The notes: generated by a model from the sequence alone, not told the origin. A stretch of 64,000 nt of DNA from Gemmataceae bacterium (GCA_009692005.1 SHZZ01000009.1:30195-94194); one strand, 5' to 3'; shown: positions 38,793 through 46,995, numbered from the stretch's first letter. Made by a program: numbers and translations.

Positions 38793-39203
38793 CTATTTCG
38801 CTTTGGCCGGCGCTTCGCGAACAATCCGCTCCTTCAACCGGGTGCCCTTGCCCGAACGGTCGCGCATGTAATACAGCTTGGCCCGTCGCACTGCACCGGT
38901 CTTTTTCACGGTCACCTTGGCCACCTTGGGGGAGACCAGGGGGAAACCCCGCTCCACACCTTCACCCTGCACGATGCGCCGCACGGTGAACATCTCGCCC
39001 ATGCCGTGCCCGCGGCGGCTGATGACCATGCCGGTGAAGACCTGAATGCGTTCCTTGTCGCCATCCAGCATTCGCAGGTGGACCTCGACAGTATCGCCTA
39101 CCTGGAAGGGTTCGATGACCCTCTTGGTTTCGGACTTCTCAGCAAGTTCCGCGACCTTTTTAAAGGCGGCATCCTCAACAACTTTCAAAAACTTGTTTTT
39201 CAT
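38793..39203 (-). CDS. rplS: 50S ribosomal protein L19
   Basis: A 136-residue ribosomal protein. FQVGDTVEVHLRMLDGDKERIQVFTGMVISRRGHGMGEMFTVRRI and RRAKLYYMRDRSGKGTRLKERI are the L19 signatures. GAGGA precedes the ATG by 6 bases. It lies in the conserved rpsP-trmD-rplS order. Confidence 0.97.
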   Translation of the reverse strand: MKNKFLKVVEDAAFKKVAELAEKSETKRVIEPFQVGDTVEVHLRMLDGDKERIQVFTGMVISRRGHGMGEMFTVRRIVQGEGVERGFPLVSPKVAKVTVKKTGAVRRAKLYYMRDRSGKGTRLKERIVREAPAKAK

Positions 39204-39221
39204 GTCAATCCTCTTTTCAAA

Positions 39222-39899
39222 TCAACAGTTGCTTTCCCGCCTGGCCTGGCTTCGCAGCCTGGATTGTTCCCGGCGCCATTCCGCAATAGCGGCATGATTG
39301 CCGCTGAGTAAAACCTCCGGCACTTCCATGCCGCGATATTCCCGGGGACGCGTGTACTGCGGATATTCTACCATCCCCTCGCCGTTATGGCTTTCCTCCA
39401 GCAGGCTAGCGGGGTCGCCCAGGACGCCTGGCACCAACCGCATCACCGTATCCACCACCACCATGGCCGGGACCTCCCCGCCATTACAGACAAAATCCCC
39501 GATGGAGATTTCCCTAGGTTTTAACCCTTGACGGACCCTTTCGTCAAACCCTTCATATCTGCCGCAAAGCAAAAGCAGGCGCTTCTCACAAGCCAACTCC
39601 ACGGCCACCGTCTGGGTTAATCTTTCTCCGCCCGGGGTCAGCATCACCAGTAATCCTGGGTCGCTTTCCTTGGCCCGGACTTCCTCCACGCAGTCGAAAA
39701 CCGGCCCAGGTGTAAAAACCATTCCTGGCCCGCCGCCAAAGGGGCGGTCATCGACACTTTGATGCTTCCCTTTGGCCCAATCGCGAATGTCCCACAGGTG
39801 GACTTCCACCTTTTCTTCCTGAATGGCCAGTTTCAACAGGCTCTGGCTCAGGTATCCCTGAAACATTTCAGGAAACAGGGTTAGGACATCAAAACGCAT
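39222..39899 (-). CDS. trmD: tRNA (guanine-N1-)-methyltransferase
   Basis: Methylates G37 of tRNA, preventing frameshifts. The 225-residue SPOUT enzyme begins MRFDVLTLFPEMFQGYL and has PFGGGPGMV, LLLLCGRYEGFDERV and ISIGDFVCNGGEVPAMVVVD, forming the trefoil knot. It sits between rpsP (19 bases) and rplS (18 bases). Confidence 0.97.
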   Translation of the reverse strand: MRFDVLTLFPEMFQGYLSQSLLKLAIQEEKVEVHLWDIRDWAKGKHQSVDDRPFGGGPGMVFTPGPVFDCVEEVRAKESDPGLLVMLTPGGERLTQTVAVELACEKRLLLLCGRYEGFDERVRQGLKPREISIGDFVCNGGEVPAMVVVDTVMRLVPGVLGDPASLLEESHNGEGMVEYPQYTRPREYRGMEVPEVLLSGNHAAIAEWRREQSRLRSQARRESNC

Positions 39900-39918
39900 G
39901 GGGAGGGAAACGCCCGAA

Positions 39919-40197
39919 TCAACCCGTCGGTTGAGCTTCGGCCTTTTCGAATTTCTCCATGTACTTTTTCAGAAAAATGGCAACATGGCTGGAAGCCTTG
40001 GCGCCTTTGGAAATCCAATGCTTGATGCGCGCCGGCCTGAGAATCACGCGGGATTCCTTGTCCTTGAGCGCCGGGTCGTAAGTGCCCAGTACTTCGAGGA
40101 CATCGCCATCGCGAGCCTTGCTTTTATCAATGGCCACGATGCGGAAAAATTGCCGCCGGTGCCTACCAAACTGTTTCATGCGAATGCAAACTGCCAC
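39919..40197 (-). CDS. rpsP: 30S ribosomal protein S16
   Basis: A 92-residue protein. VCIRMKQFGRHRRQFFRIVAIDKSKARDGDVLEVLGTYDP matches S16. The GTG at 40197 gives the canonical short N-terminus and has GGGAG 5 bases upstream; an in-frame GTG at 40212 would remove that site from its role. rimM, usually next, is absent between rpsP and trmD. Confidence 0.95.
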   Translation of the reverse strand: MAVCIRMKQFGRHRRQFFRIVAIDKSKARDGDVLEVLGTYDPALKDKESRVILRPARIKHWISKGAKASSHVAIFLKKYMEKFEKAEAQPTG

Positions 40198-40246
40198 GAT
40201 ACTCCCTTTCACAAAGCGGCGCGAAAACCATGGGGCATTTCCCTTT

Positions 40247-41710
40247 TCAACGCCTTTTCTTCTTGTCCTTCCGTTCCTTGGCTCTTTCCTTTGGTGTTTT
40301 TCTATGGCCCGTGTCGCCTTTTGTCTTGATTTTCGCCCCGGGAAGGAAGGCTCCCATCTTCGACATCCCGGTCATCATCTTGATTCTTTCCCAAATGCTC
40401 ATTTTGGCCATGGAGCGCATTAGGCCGCGAACCTGCTCAAATTGGCCGAGAAACTGCTTCACATCCTGGGGTTGCGCGCCGCTGCCCGCCGCCACCCGCC
40501 GCCGCCGGTTCTGGTCCAAAAGGTCGGGATTTTGCCTTTCCTTTTTGGTCATGGAGTCGATCATGCCCTGGATTCGCGTAAAGGCTTTTTCCGGGTCTTC
40601 CCCCTCGGGAATCATGTCGGCCATGCCCGGCATCGATCCCATCAGATCTTTGAGCGAACCCATTTTGCGAATTTGTTCGAACTGCTTGCGGAAATCATTA
40701 AGGTTGAAATCGCCTTCCTGAAGTTTCTTCTGCTGTTTTTCCAACTCTTCCTGAGTCAGCTCCGATTGCACCCGGCTGACCTTTTCCACCAGCGACATGA
40801 TGTCGCCCTGGCCGAGGATGCGCTGGGCCATGCTTTCCGGGCGGAATTCTTCCAGCCGGTCGAGCTTTTCCCCCACGCCGATGAACTTGATCGGCACGCG
40901 GGTGACTTCTTTGATGGAAAGCGCGGCGCCGCCACGGGCGTCGCCATCCAGCTTGGTAAGAATCACCCCGTTCAATTCCAGCGCTTCGTTAAAGGTCTTG
41001 GCGCTGTTTACCGCGTCTTGTCCCGTCATGGCGTCGCAGACCAGGTAAACCTGGTCCGGCTTGGCCTGCCGATCGATTTGTTTCAATTCTTCCATGGGCA
41101 TTTCAGCCACATGCAACCGGCCGGCAGTGTCAAAAATCACCACATCGGCCATAGTCCGACGGGCCAGAGCCAGGCCGTTCAAACAAACAGGCACCGCGGA
41201 AGGAACCGTTTTCCCTTCCTCGGGCATTTCGTAATACACCGGCACGCCAATCTGTTCCCCGAGGACTTTCAATTGCTCGATGGCGGCGGGGCGTTGCAAG
41301 TCGGCGGCGACCAGCAACGGCCGCTTGCCCGCTTGCTTCAAGGTCAGCGCCAGTTTTCCCGCTGTTGTCGTTTTTCCCTGCCCTTGCAGACCGCACAGCA
41401 TGATCACGGTCGGCCGGTCCTTGGCAAAGGGGATGGAGGAATCCACCGGCCCCATCAAGGAGACGAGTTCGTCGTATACGATTTTTACAATCTGCTCGCC
41501 AGGATCGAGGCTGCGCAGCACTTCCTGCCCAACCGCATTTTGCTTCACCCGGTCGATAAAGACTTCAGCAACGGAGAAATTGACATCCGCATCGAGCAAA
41601 ACTTTGCGTATTTCTTCCAGGGCCTCAGCAATGTTGGCTTCGCTAAGCCTGCCGCGGCCGCGTAACCGCTTGAGCGCTTCCGATAACCCTTTACGCAAGC
41701 CATCAAACAT
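40247..41710 (-). CDS. ffh: Signal recognition particle protein Ffh
   Basis: The 487-residue SRP54 GTPase targets nascent membrane proteins. It has an N-terminal helical bundle, G1 GLQGQGKTTTAGKLA, G3 DTAGR, G4 TKLDGDARGG, and a Met-rich M domain (GSLKDLMGSMPGMADMIPEG...GLMRSMAKM) that binds 4.5S RNA and signal peptides. A basic tail of about 30 residues follows. It leads the ffh-rpsP-trmD-rplS-yraN-tyrS run. Confidence 0.97.
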   Translation of the reverse strand: MFDGLRKGLSEALKRLRGRGRLSEANIAEALEEIRKVLLDADVNFSVAEVFIDRVKQNAVGQEVLRSLDPGEQIVKIVYDELVSLMGPVDSSIPFAKDRPTVIMLCGLQGQGKTTTAGKLALTLKQAGKRPLLVAADLQRPAAIEQLKVLGEQIGVPVYYEMPEEGKTVPSAVPVCLNGLALARRTMADVVIFDTAGRLHVAEMPMEELKQIDRQAKPDQVYLVCDAMTGQDAVNSAKTFNEALELNGVILTKLDGDARGGAALSIKEVTRVPIKFIGVGEKLDRLEEFRPESMAQRILGQGDIMSLVEKVSRVQSELTQEELEKQQKKLQEGDFNLNDFRKQFEQIRKMGSLKDLMGSMPGMADMIPEGEDPEKAFTRIQGMIDSMTKKERQNPDLLDQNRRRRVAAGSGAQPQDVKQFLGQFEQVRGLMRSMAKMSIWERIKMMTGMSKMGAFLPGAKIKTKGDTGHRKTPKERAKERKDKKKRR

Positions 41711-41817
41711 GCAGAGCCACCCGCCAGGAAAGACCGAGAAATTTAGGAATCCTTTATCTTAAAAAGTTGGGGGCCCATTCGCAACCTTTGGCGTGAAAAG
41801 TCGGCAAATTGGCTTGG

Positions 41818-41826
41818 ATAATATCA
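41818..41826 (-). promoter_or_regulatory. Extended -10 promoter element for the ffh operon
   Basis: On the minus strand this reads TGATATTAT, an extended -10 (TGn plus TATTAT, 5 of 6). There is no recognisable -35. The predicted start lies about 100 bases before the ffh ATG. Confidence 0.45.
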
Positions 41827-41897
41827 CAAAGAAACGAAAGGGCCGACGCGTATGTGTACAAAATTACACTTAATCCACTTTTTCTGCCTTTTCCCTG

Positions 41898-41927
41898 TTG
41901 ACACACTTTTCCCAAAAAAGGTACTTT
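41898..41927 (+). promoter_or_regulatory. Possible plus-strand promoter ahead of an orphan terminator
   Basis: A perfect -35 TTGACA (41898-41903) is followed after 18 bases by TACTTT (41922-41927), a weak -10. The predicted transcript would reach the terminator at 41952 after only about 20 bases. Confidence 0.35.
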
Positions 41928-41951
41928 CTACTCGCCTCTTCTCTGTTCCGG

Positions 41952-41990
41952 CCCCGCCATCCTTCTTTTAGGACGGCGGGGTTTTTCTTT
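41952..41990 (+). terminator. Intrinsic terminator without an upstream gene
   Basis: CCCCGCC (41952-41958) pairs with GGCGGGG (41975-41981), continued by TCC/GGA after one A-C mismatch, with an 8-base loop and then TTTTT C TTTT. On the plus strand it is preceded only by the divergent ffh promoter region. It therefore ends a short RNA or acts in the methyltransferase leader. Confidence 0.8.
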
Positions 41991-42147
41991 TCCCTACACT
42001 TCTCGCAACCTCCCTGGTATTATCAGGGTTATTCTTTTAAGGTTACTGCCCGAGGGAAGAACGCTTTCTCTGGAGATTTGGAACCTGAATACTTGCGGGA
42101 CGACATAAACGCTTTCTTTGTTTTTCCTACCCGCGTCAGGTGACACT

Positions 42148-42813
42148 ATGATCCAGCGATTGCTCGAACCTGAGGTGATGGACACCCGGGAAGAAGCCAT
42201 GGATTATGATTCCATGGATCACGAGGATGTCAACGGGGTATTCGCCCGCGACTTCAACGATGCCCGAAATCCCAAGGATGGCTTCCAACTCATCGACCTT
42301 GGTACGGGAACCGCCCTGATTCCCATCCAGATATGTAATCGCCACCCTTCCATGCATATCACGGGGGTGGACTTGGCGGATTCCATGCTCGATTTGGGCC
42401 GACACCATGTTGCCAGGTTTGCTCTATCCCCCCGTATTGAATTGTGCAAGGCCGACGCCAAGAACCTCCCTTTCCCAGAAAACCACTTTGATGGCGCCTT
42501 CTCCAACAGCATTGCCCATCACATACCCGACCCGGTGAAAGTTTTTCAGGAAATGATTCGCGTTACCAAGCCGGGCGGGTTGATGTTTATGCGCGACCTG
42601 CTGCGGCCACTCACCGAAGAGGCTCTGAAGCGGATCGTCAAGTTGCACACCAACGGGGCAACGGATAGGCAAAAGGCCCTCTTTGCCGCTTCACTTCACG
42701 CCGCGCTCACCGAGCAGGAAGTGAAGGCCATTGTCAATTCATTGGGCTATCCGCCGAGAACGGTCCGGCAATCGTCCGACCGCCATTGGACCTGGATCGC
42801 CCGCAAGCCTTGA
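42148..42813 (+). CDS. Class I SAM-dependent methyltransferase
   Basis: A 221-residue soluble methyltransferase. SAM-binding motif I is IDLGTGTALIPIQI, motif II ITGVDLADSML, the acidic CKADAKNLPFPENHFDGAFSNSIAHHI corresponds to motifs III-IV, and VTKPGGLMFMRD to motif V. AGGTGA lies 5 bases before the ATG. The substrate is unknown (small molecule, quinone or lipid). The MlaE-like permease gene starts 7 bases after its stop. Confidence 0.9.
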   Translation: MIQRLLEPEVMDTREEAMDYDSMDHEDVNGVFARDFNDARNPKDGFQLIDLGTGTALIPIQICNRHPSMHITGVDLADSMLDLGRHHVARFALSPRIELCKADAKNLPFPENHFDGAFSNSIAHHIPDPVKVFQEMIRVTKPGGLMFMRDLLRPLTEEALKRIVKLHTNGATDRQKALFAASLHAALTEQEVKAIVNSLGYPPRTVRQSSDRHWTWIARKP

Positions 42814-42820
42814 TCCACGC

Positions 42821-43576
42821 ATGAACCTTTTACAAACCCTGGGCCGTGGCATTTGGTTTTTCCTCCAGGGGATAAGAGCTATTCCCGCCTCCCTCGGCCA
42901 GCCGACCGAGCTGTTGCTGCAAAGCCATAAAGCCCTGGCCGGGTGTTTACTTTTATCGACGCTGGCCGGTGCGGCGGCGGGCATTGTCGCCTGGATTCAT
43001 TTACGCAACGCTCTGGTGAATGTGGCGGGGCCGTCCGCGGTCAGCTACCTGCCCCAGGCGCTGGGATTGGCGGTAGTGCTGGAATTCGCTCCATTAAGCG
43101 CCGCCCTCATCCTGGCCGGACGAGTAGGTTCCAGCCTGGCTGCGGAACTTGCCTCCATGAAACAAACGGAGCAGATCGACGCCATGGTCCTGCTTGGCTT
43201 TCCACCCATGGTGAAACTGGTGGCGCCGCGCCTGCTGGCCTGCGCCTTGGTCTTGCCCCTGCTGGCTGTGATAACGGTTTGGTTGGCGATCCTGGCCGGG
43301 TTTTTCGCCGAGTTCCTTGGAGGCTCCATGACCTGGACCCAGTACCATCACGAAGTTTTACGCGTACTCAATTTGAAGGACGCCCTGCCGGCCTTGGCGA
43401 AAACTTTTTTCTTCGGGCTGGCTGTGGGCGCAGCCGGCTGTTTTCATGGCATGGAGTCCGAGGGTGGAACCGAGGGGGTGGGCAAAGCCGCCACCCAGGG
43501 GGTGGCCACCTCCATATTCCTGGTCTTGTTTTTGAATGTTATCCTTGTGAAGACCTTTCAGACGCTGATCCCATAA
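42821..43576 (+). CDS. MlaE-family ABC transporter permease
   Basis: A 251-residue inner-membrane permease with about five to six helices. AVVLEFAPLSAALILAGRVGSSLAAELASMKQTEQIDAMVLLG is the core MlaE signature. The family works with an ATPase (MlaF) and an MCE protein (MlaD) in lipid transport between the two membranes. Neither partner is adjacent, so they must be encoded elsewhere. The tight spacing to the methyltransferase suggests a shared transcript, which ends at the terminator at 43642. Confidence 0.92.
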   Translation: MNLLQTLGRGIWFFLQGIRAIPASLGQPTELLLQSHKALAGCLLLSTLAGAAAGIVAWIHLRNALVNVAGPSAVSYLPQALGLAVVLEFAPLSAALILAGRVGSSLAAELASMKQTEQIDAMVLLGFPPMVKLVAPRLLACALVLPLLAVITVWLAILAGFFAEFLGGSMTWTQYHHEVLRVLNLKDALPALAKTFFFGLAVGAAGCFHGMESEGGTEGVGKAATQGVATSIFLVLFLNVILVKTFQTLIP

Positions 43577-43641
43577 AGGGCATCTGTTTACGGTTTCCAA
43601 GAAAATTATGGACTTGCCCGTTGAGGCTTTGCCAAAAATCA

Positions 43642-43667
43642 AACCCCTGCCCGGGGCAGGGGTTTTT
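43642..43667. terminator. Bidirectional intrinsic terminator
   Basis: AACCCCTGCC (43642-43651) and GGCAGGGGTT (43655-43664) form a perfect 10-bp stem with a three-base loop. TTTTT follows on the plus strand and T-rich sequence on the minus strand. It lies between two convergent genes and can serve both. Confidence 0.88.
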
Positions 43668-43702
43668 CCATTGATTACTCGGTAAAGACGACTCTAAGGC
43701 CT

Positions 43703-44995
43703 TTAACCGTAAAGCGACCAGCCCTGGCGGTAAGGGCGGAAGAGGTATTTGTCGGCGTCGGCGTGGCCCGTGGTGGCCTTGGCGTCGTTCCAATCGAACT
43801 TCACCCCGCTGCGCGCCGCCACATTTCCCAAAAGCACGGTTTCCGCCAACGCCCCGCTGTATTCAAAATTGCAAGTCGTAGGACCTTTGGTCCGTATCGC
43901 CTCCAGCCATTCCTTGTGGTGCCCGATCGAATCGGGGATCGACTTGGGTGGCGGCTGGAACCCCACGAATTTATCCTCGGGCAGCATTTTGTAGCGGGAA
44001 TAGTCGGCGATGAGGCTGGCCTTGGATCCTTCAAACAAAATGGCAGAGGAAAAACCGTGGTACGGCTTATCGTGGTCGAACCCCGGCCCCCTGACCCCAT
44101 GAAACCAGGTCAGGTGCACCGGCGGCAGCGACCCGCGGGCAGGGTAACGGTAATCCACCTGCATGAGGTCGTGTGCGTCCTGGTCGCCGGGCATCATTTT
44201 CTTTCCCATGCCAGAGACGGAAATGGGCTTTCGGAGGTTCAAGGCCCAATGAGGCAGGTCCATGTAATGGCAGCCGAGGTCAGCCAGAACGCCGCCACCC
44301 AGTTGATAAAACCACCGCCAGAGGAAATGGAAACGCGCCGGATCGTAATCGAGGTGGGGCACCGGCCCGAGCCAACTGTTGTAATCGACCCCCTCGGGGA
44401 TGGCCGTCGGGGTTTTCGCCAAAGTGAGGGAACGCGGCTTGCCCGAGTTCCAGACAATCACCCGGGAAATATCGCCCAGGGTTCCCGCCTGGATGATTTC
44501 CACCACCCGCCGGTAGTTCGCTTCCGCGTGGATTTGCGTCCCCATTTGCGTGACCAGCCCTTTTTCCTTGGCCGTGCGCACCACCTCGCGCACTTCCAGC
44601 ACAGAATGGGTTAAAGGCTTCTCGCAGTAAACATGCTTGCCAGATCGCATCGCCGCCAAAGCCTGCACGGCGTGCACATGGTCGGGGGTGCTGATAACCA
44701 CGGCATCGATTTCCTTCATATCGATAAGGCGGCGGAAATCCTTGAAGTACTTGGCCTGGGGATGCGCGGCGCGAGCCTTGGCCGCCAATTTCTCGTCAAT
44801 GTCGCACAAGGCGACGATCTCTTCCCCGGTTACGCCCGCCAGGTTGGCCGCTCCCCGGTTGGAAACGCCAATGATTCCCAATTTCAGTTTTTGGTTCTTC
44901 TCTTTGGCAAGAAGGATGCCTGGAGGGACGGTCATGGCGGCAGCCAAGCCAAGGGAGGAAGAAACAAATTTCCGGCGGTTCATGCGAAAAGTCAT
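43703..44995 (-). CDS. Gfo/Idh/MocA-family oxidoreductase with Tat-type leader
   Basis: A 430-residue NAD(P)-dependent oxidoreductase, probably acting on sugars or inositols outside the cytoplasm. The N-terminus MNRRKFVSSSLGLAAAM has a twin-arginine motif and hydrophobic segment. The Rossmann motif is LGIIGVSNRGAANL, and YCEKPLTH carries the catalytic-region Lys of the EKP motif. The start at 44995 has GGAG upstream; 44983 is an alternative. The frame is open further back, but that region overlaps the leucine leader on the other strand. Such genes are strongly expanded in planctomycetes. Confidence 0.9.
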   Translation of the reverse strand: MTFRMNRRKFVSSSLGLAAAMTVPPGILLAKEKNQKLKLGIIGVSNRGAANLAGVTGEEIVALCDIDEKLAAKARAAHPQAKYFKDFRRLIDMKEIDAVVISTPDHVHAVQALAAMRSGKHVYCEKPLTHSVLEVREVVRTAKEKGLVTQMGTQIHAEANYRRVVEIIQAGTLGDISRVIVWNSGKPRSLTLAKTPTAIPEGVDYNSWLGPVPHLDYDPARFHFLWRWFYQLGGGVLADLGCHYMDLPHWALNLRKPISVSGMGKKMMPGDQDAHDLMQVDYRYPARGSLPPVHLTWFHGVRGPGFDHDKPYHGFSSAILFEGSKASLIADYSRYKMLPEDKFVGFQPPPKSIPDSIGHHKEWLEAIRTKGPTTCNFEYSGALAETVLLGNVAARSGVKFDWNDAKATTGHADADKYLFRPYRQGWSLYG

Positions 44996-45125
44996 GGGAA
45001 GACTCCAACGAAAAGGAGGGGGAATTCCGGTGGAATGCAAGTTCGCACATTCTTGATCCCTGGTCAATGGCCGGCGCGAGTTTTCCTTATTTTCTTGCTT
45101 TTTTGCCAACTTGCCCGGCTCCTCC

Positions 45126-45154
45126 TTGCGTTTCCACCCCCTAGCCTTTATCAT
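45126..45154 (+). promoter_or_regulatory. Probable promoter of leuL-leuA
   Basis: TTGCGT (45126-45131), 17 bases, TATCAT (45149-45154). The -10 box matches 5 of 6 and the -35 only 3 of 6. Transcription would begin near 45161, 16 bases before the leader peptide. Confidence 0.5.
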
Positions 45155-45176
45155 GACCCTAGAAGGAAAAAGTGCT

Positions 45177-45233
45177 ATGTGCCGTTTCGACCTGCTTCTT
45201 GACCTTTGCCTTACTCTTCCCATGCGGGAATGA
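45177..45233 (+). CDS. leuL: Leucine leader peptide controlling leuA
   Basis: An 18-codon frame reading MCRFDLLLDLCLTLPMRE. Six of its residues are Leu, with three consecutive codons (CTG CTT CTT, 45192-45200) and three more at 45204, 45210 and 45216. AAGGA lies about 9 bases before the ATG. The stop at 45231 is immediately followed by the strand CCGGGGT (45235-45241), which can pair with the 5' arm of the leuA leader terminator. This is the arrangement of a ribosome-stalling attenuator: leucine shortage stalls the ribosome on the Leu codons and should favour the antiterminator. It was found by direct translation and has not been tested. Confidence 0.88.
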   Translation: MCRFDLLLDLCLTLPMRE

Positions 45234-45234
45234 G

Positions 45235-45285
45235 CCGGGGTGAGTTCCGTTTCGAGGCCAGGACGAAAAAACGAAACAACCCCGG
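45235..45285 (+). promoter_or_regulatory. Predicted antiterminator of the leucine attenuator
   Basis: CCGGGGT (45235-45241) pairs with ACCCCGG (45279-45285), and GTTTCG (45249-45254) with CGAAAC (45272-45277), giving 13 base pairs. The 3' strand uses 45282-45285, which are also in the terminator stem, so the two structures are mutually exclusive. A ribosome resting at the leader stop codon would cover the 5' strand. Confidence 0.8.
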
Positions 45286-45310
45286 GACCAAAAGGTCCCG
45301 GTTTTTTTTT
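45282..45310 (+). terminator. Attenuator terminator in the leuA leader
   Basis: CCGGGACC (45282-45289) and GGTCCCGG (45294-45301) form a perfect 8-bp stem with an AAAA loop, followed by nine T residues. It ends only 14 bases before the leuA ATG, so it must act as a regulated attenuator of leuA rather than as the end of another gene. Confidence 0.93.
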
Positions 45311-45324
45311 GCCATGGGGGCGAC

Positions 45325-46884
45325 ATGAGCCAGGACAAAATTATCATCTTCGACACGACACTCCGCGACGGCGAGCAATCGCCAGGCGCCAGCATGAACC
45401 TGGCGGAAAAGCTGGAGGTGGCCCTGGCGTTAAAGGACCTCGGCGTGGACGTGATCGAAGCGGGATTCCCCATCGCTTCCCCGGGGGATTTCGAAGCGGT
45501 GCGTGAAATCGCCAACACGATTCACGGCCCCATCATTTGCGGTCTGGCCCGCTGCAACCCTCTAGACATTGACCGCGCCTGGGAAGCGCTGAAAGACAAC
45601 CCCAAACCAAGAATCCATGTCTTCCTCGCCACCAGCGCCATACACCGCGAGTTCAAGCTGCGCATGGCCAAGGAAGAAATCGTCCGCCGCGCGGTGGAGG
45701 GGGTCAAGCGAGCCAAGGGGTATTGCCAGGATGTCGAGTTTTCTCCTGAGGATGCGGCGCGGACCGAACTCGATTTCCTCACCGAGGTGGTGGAGAAAAC
45801 TATCGAGGCGGGCGCCACCACGATCAATATCCCGGACACAGTTGGTTTCGCTATTCCCTCGCAATATGGAAAAGTGATCGCTCATTTGAAGAAGCATGTC
45901 CGCGGGATCGAGCGGGCGGTGATTAGCGTTCACTGCCATAACGACCTGGGACTGGCGGTGGCCAATAGCCTGGAGGCGGTCATGGAAGGGGCTGGCCAAA
46001 TTGAATGCACCATCAACGGCATTGGCGAACGGGCAGGCAACGCCGCCCTGGAGGAAATCGTCATGGCGTTGAAGACCAGACCCGATTTCTTCAAAGTCGG
46101 CACTTCCATCAACACCAAAAAAATCCTCTCCACCAGCAGGCTGGTTTCCCATGTCACCGGCATCCAGGTGCAGCGAAACAAGGCCGTCGTCGGGCAGAAC
46201 GCTTTTGCCCATGAGGCCGGCATTCACCAAGATGGCCTGTTGAAAGAGCGGACCACTTACGAAATCATGGACCCCAAGGACATTGGCCTGGCGAAAACGG
46301 AACTGGTTCTGGGAAAACACAGCGGCCGCCATGCCTTGAAACAGCGGGTGGAGGAACTCGGTTACCATCTAGACGACAAGGCTTTTCAGACCCTGTTTGA
46401 GGAATTCAAAGCCCTGGCCGACCGCAAGAAAGAAATTTACGATGCCGACATCGAGGCTCTGGCTGAAGCACGCATTCACACCGGGCCTTCCGTTTGGACT
46501 TTGGAAGCTGTCACCTGCAACGCCGGCACCGGGACTATTCCTTCCGCCGTTGTTGCCCTGTGGGACAAGGACGGCAACATCGTCCGCGAGGCCAGCATTG
46601 GCGATGGACCCATCGACGCGGTTTTCAAAACAATTTCCAAGCTCACGGCCACCCAGGTAACCCTGAAGGATTTCCGACTCAGGAGTGTTTCCGTCGGCGA
46701 GGATGCCCAGGGCGAGGCCCATGTGGAAGTGGAATTCCAGGGCAAACACTTAAGTGCCCGGGCCGTTAGCACTGATATTATTGAGGCCAGCGCCTTGGCC
46801 TTTCTGCAGGTGATCAATCGGGTGATAACAAGGCAAGCGGCGGTGGAACGGATTAAACCCACGGCCGGCCTGACAGAAACTTAA
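45325..46884 (+). CDS. leuA: 2-isopropylmalate synthase
   Basis: Condenses acetyl-CoA with 2-oxoisovalerate in the first committed step of leucine synthesis. The 519-residue protein shows FDTTLRDGEQSPGASMNLAEK, the metal-binding VHCHNDLGLAVANS and the NGIGERAGNAALEE signature. A C-terminal LeuA dimer domain (WTLEAVTCNAGTGTIPSAVVAL) would bind leucine for feedback inhibition. Control by attenuation is predicted from the leader (45177-45310). A terminator follows at 46941. Confidence 0.96.
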   Translation: MSQDKIIIFDTTLRDGEQSPGASMNLAEKLEVALALKDLGVDVIEAGFPIASPGDFEAVREIANTIHGPIICGLARCNPLDIDRAWEALKDNPKPRIHVFLATSAIHREFKLRMAKEEIVRRAVEGVKRAKGYCQDVEFSPEDAARTELDFLTEVVEKTIEAGATTINIPDTVGFAIPSQYGKVIAHLKKHVRGIERAVISVHCHNDLGLAVANSLEAVMEGAGQIECTINGIGERAGNAALEEIVMALKTRPDFFKVGTSINTKKILSTSRLVSHVTGIQVQRNKAVVGQNAFAHEAGIHQDGLLKERTTYEIMDPKDIGLAKTELVLGKHSGRHALKQRVEELGYHLDDKAFQTLFEEFKALADRKKEIYDADIEALAEARIHTGPSVWTLEAVTCNAGTGTIPSAVVALWDKDGNIVREASIGDGPIDAVFKTISKLTATQVTLKDFRLRSVSVGEDAQGEAHVEVEFQGKHLSARAVSTDIIEASALAFLQVINRVITRQAAVERIKPTAGLTET

Positions 46885-46940
46885 TCGCTTCTTTCCCTGG
46901 CGCACGGGGGGCCGAGCATGATTTGGTCTTCGCTGGGATC

Positions 46941-46965
46941 GCCGCGCTCCAGCGCGGCTTTTTTT
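46941..46965 (+). terminator. Terminator after leuA, formed by a repeat palindrome
   Basis: GCCGCGCT (46941-46948), two bases, AGCGCGGC (46951-46958), then seven T residues. The hairpin is also the first palindrome of the composite repeat, so a repeat copy appears to supply the leuA terminator. Confidence 0.82.
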
Positions 46966-46995
46966 GCCAAGCTGGAGCCTGGCGTTCCCAGGAAG
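46941..46995 (+). repeat. Composite palindromic repeat, copy 2
   Basis: Two adjacent palindromes: GCCGCGCT-CC-AGCGCGGC, then TGCCAAGCTGGAGCCTGGCG with TTCCCAGGAAG. The complement of 51093-51154 has the same two elements in the same order, including flanking CTGGGAT. Copy 1 at 32881 has the second element. Copies 2 and 3 are in opposite orientation and flank the moxR-DUF58 segment. Confidence 0.85.

Larger units (their letters stand above)
41711..42147. other. Divergent intergenic region with promoter elements and an orphan terminator
   Basis: These 437 bases separate ffh from the divergent methyltransferase gene and hold no credible open reading frame. They contain an extended -10 for ffh, a perfect TTGACA on the plus strand, an operator-like palindrome GTGTA-N6-TACAC (41854-41869) and a plus-strand terminator with no gene before it. 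The last about 150 bases lead into the methyltransferase. Confidence 0.6.

Noticed and set aside
40442..41665. 407-codon plus-strand open frame opposite ffh
   Set aside because: It is antisense to an unambiguous ffh; the translation is His/Gln-rich without motifs.
45161..45324. T-box riboswitch in the leuA leader
   Set aside because: No T-box sequence or stem I specifier loop is visible; the Leu-rich peptide and alternative stems fit ribosome-mediated attenuation.
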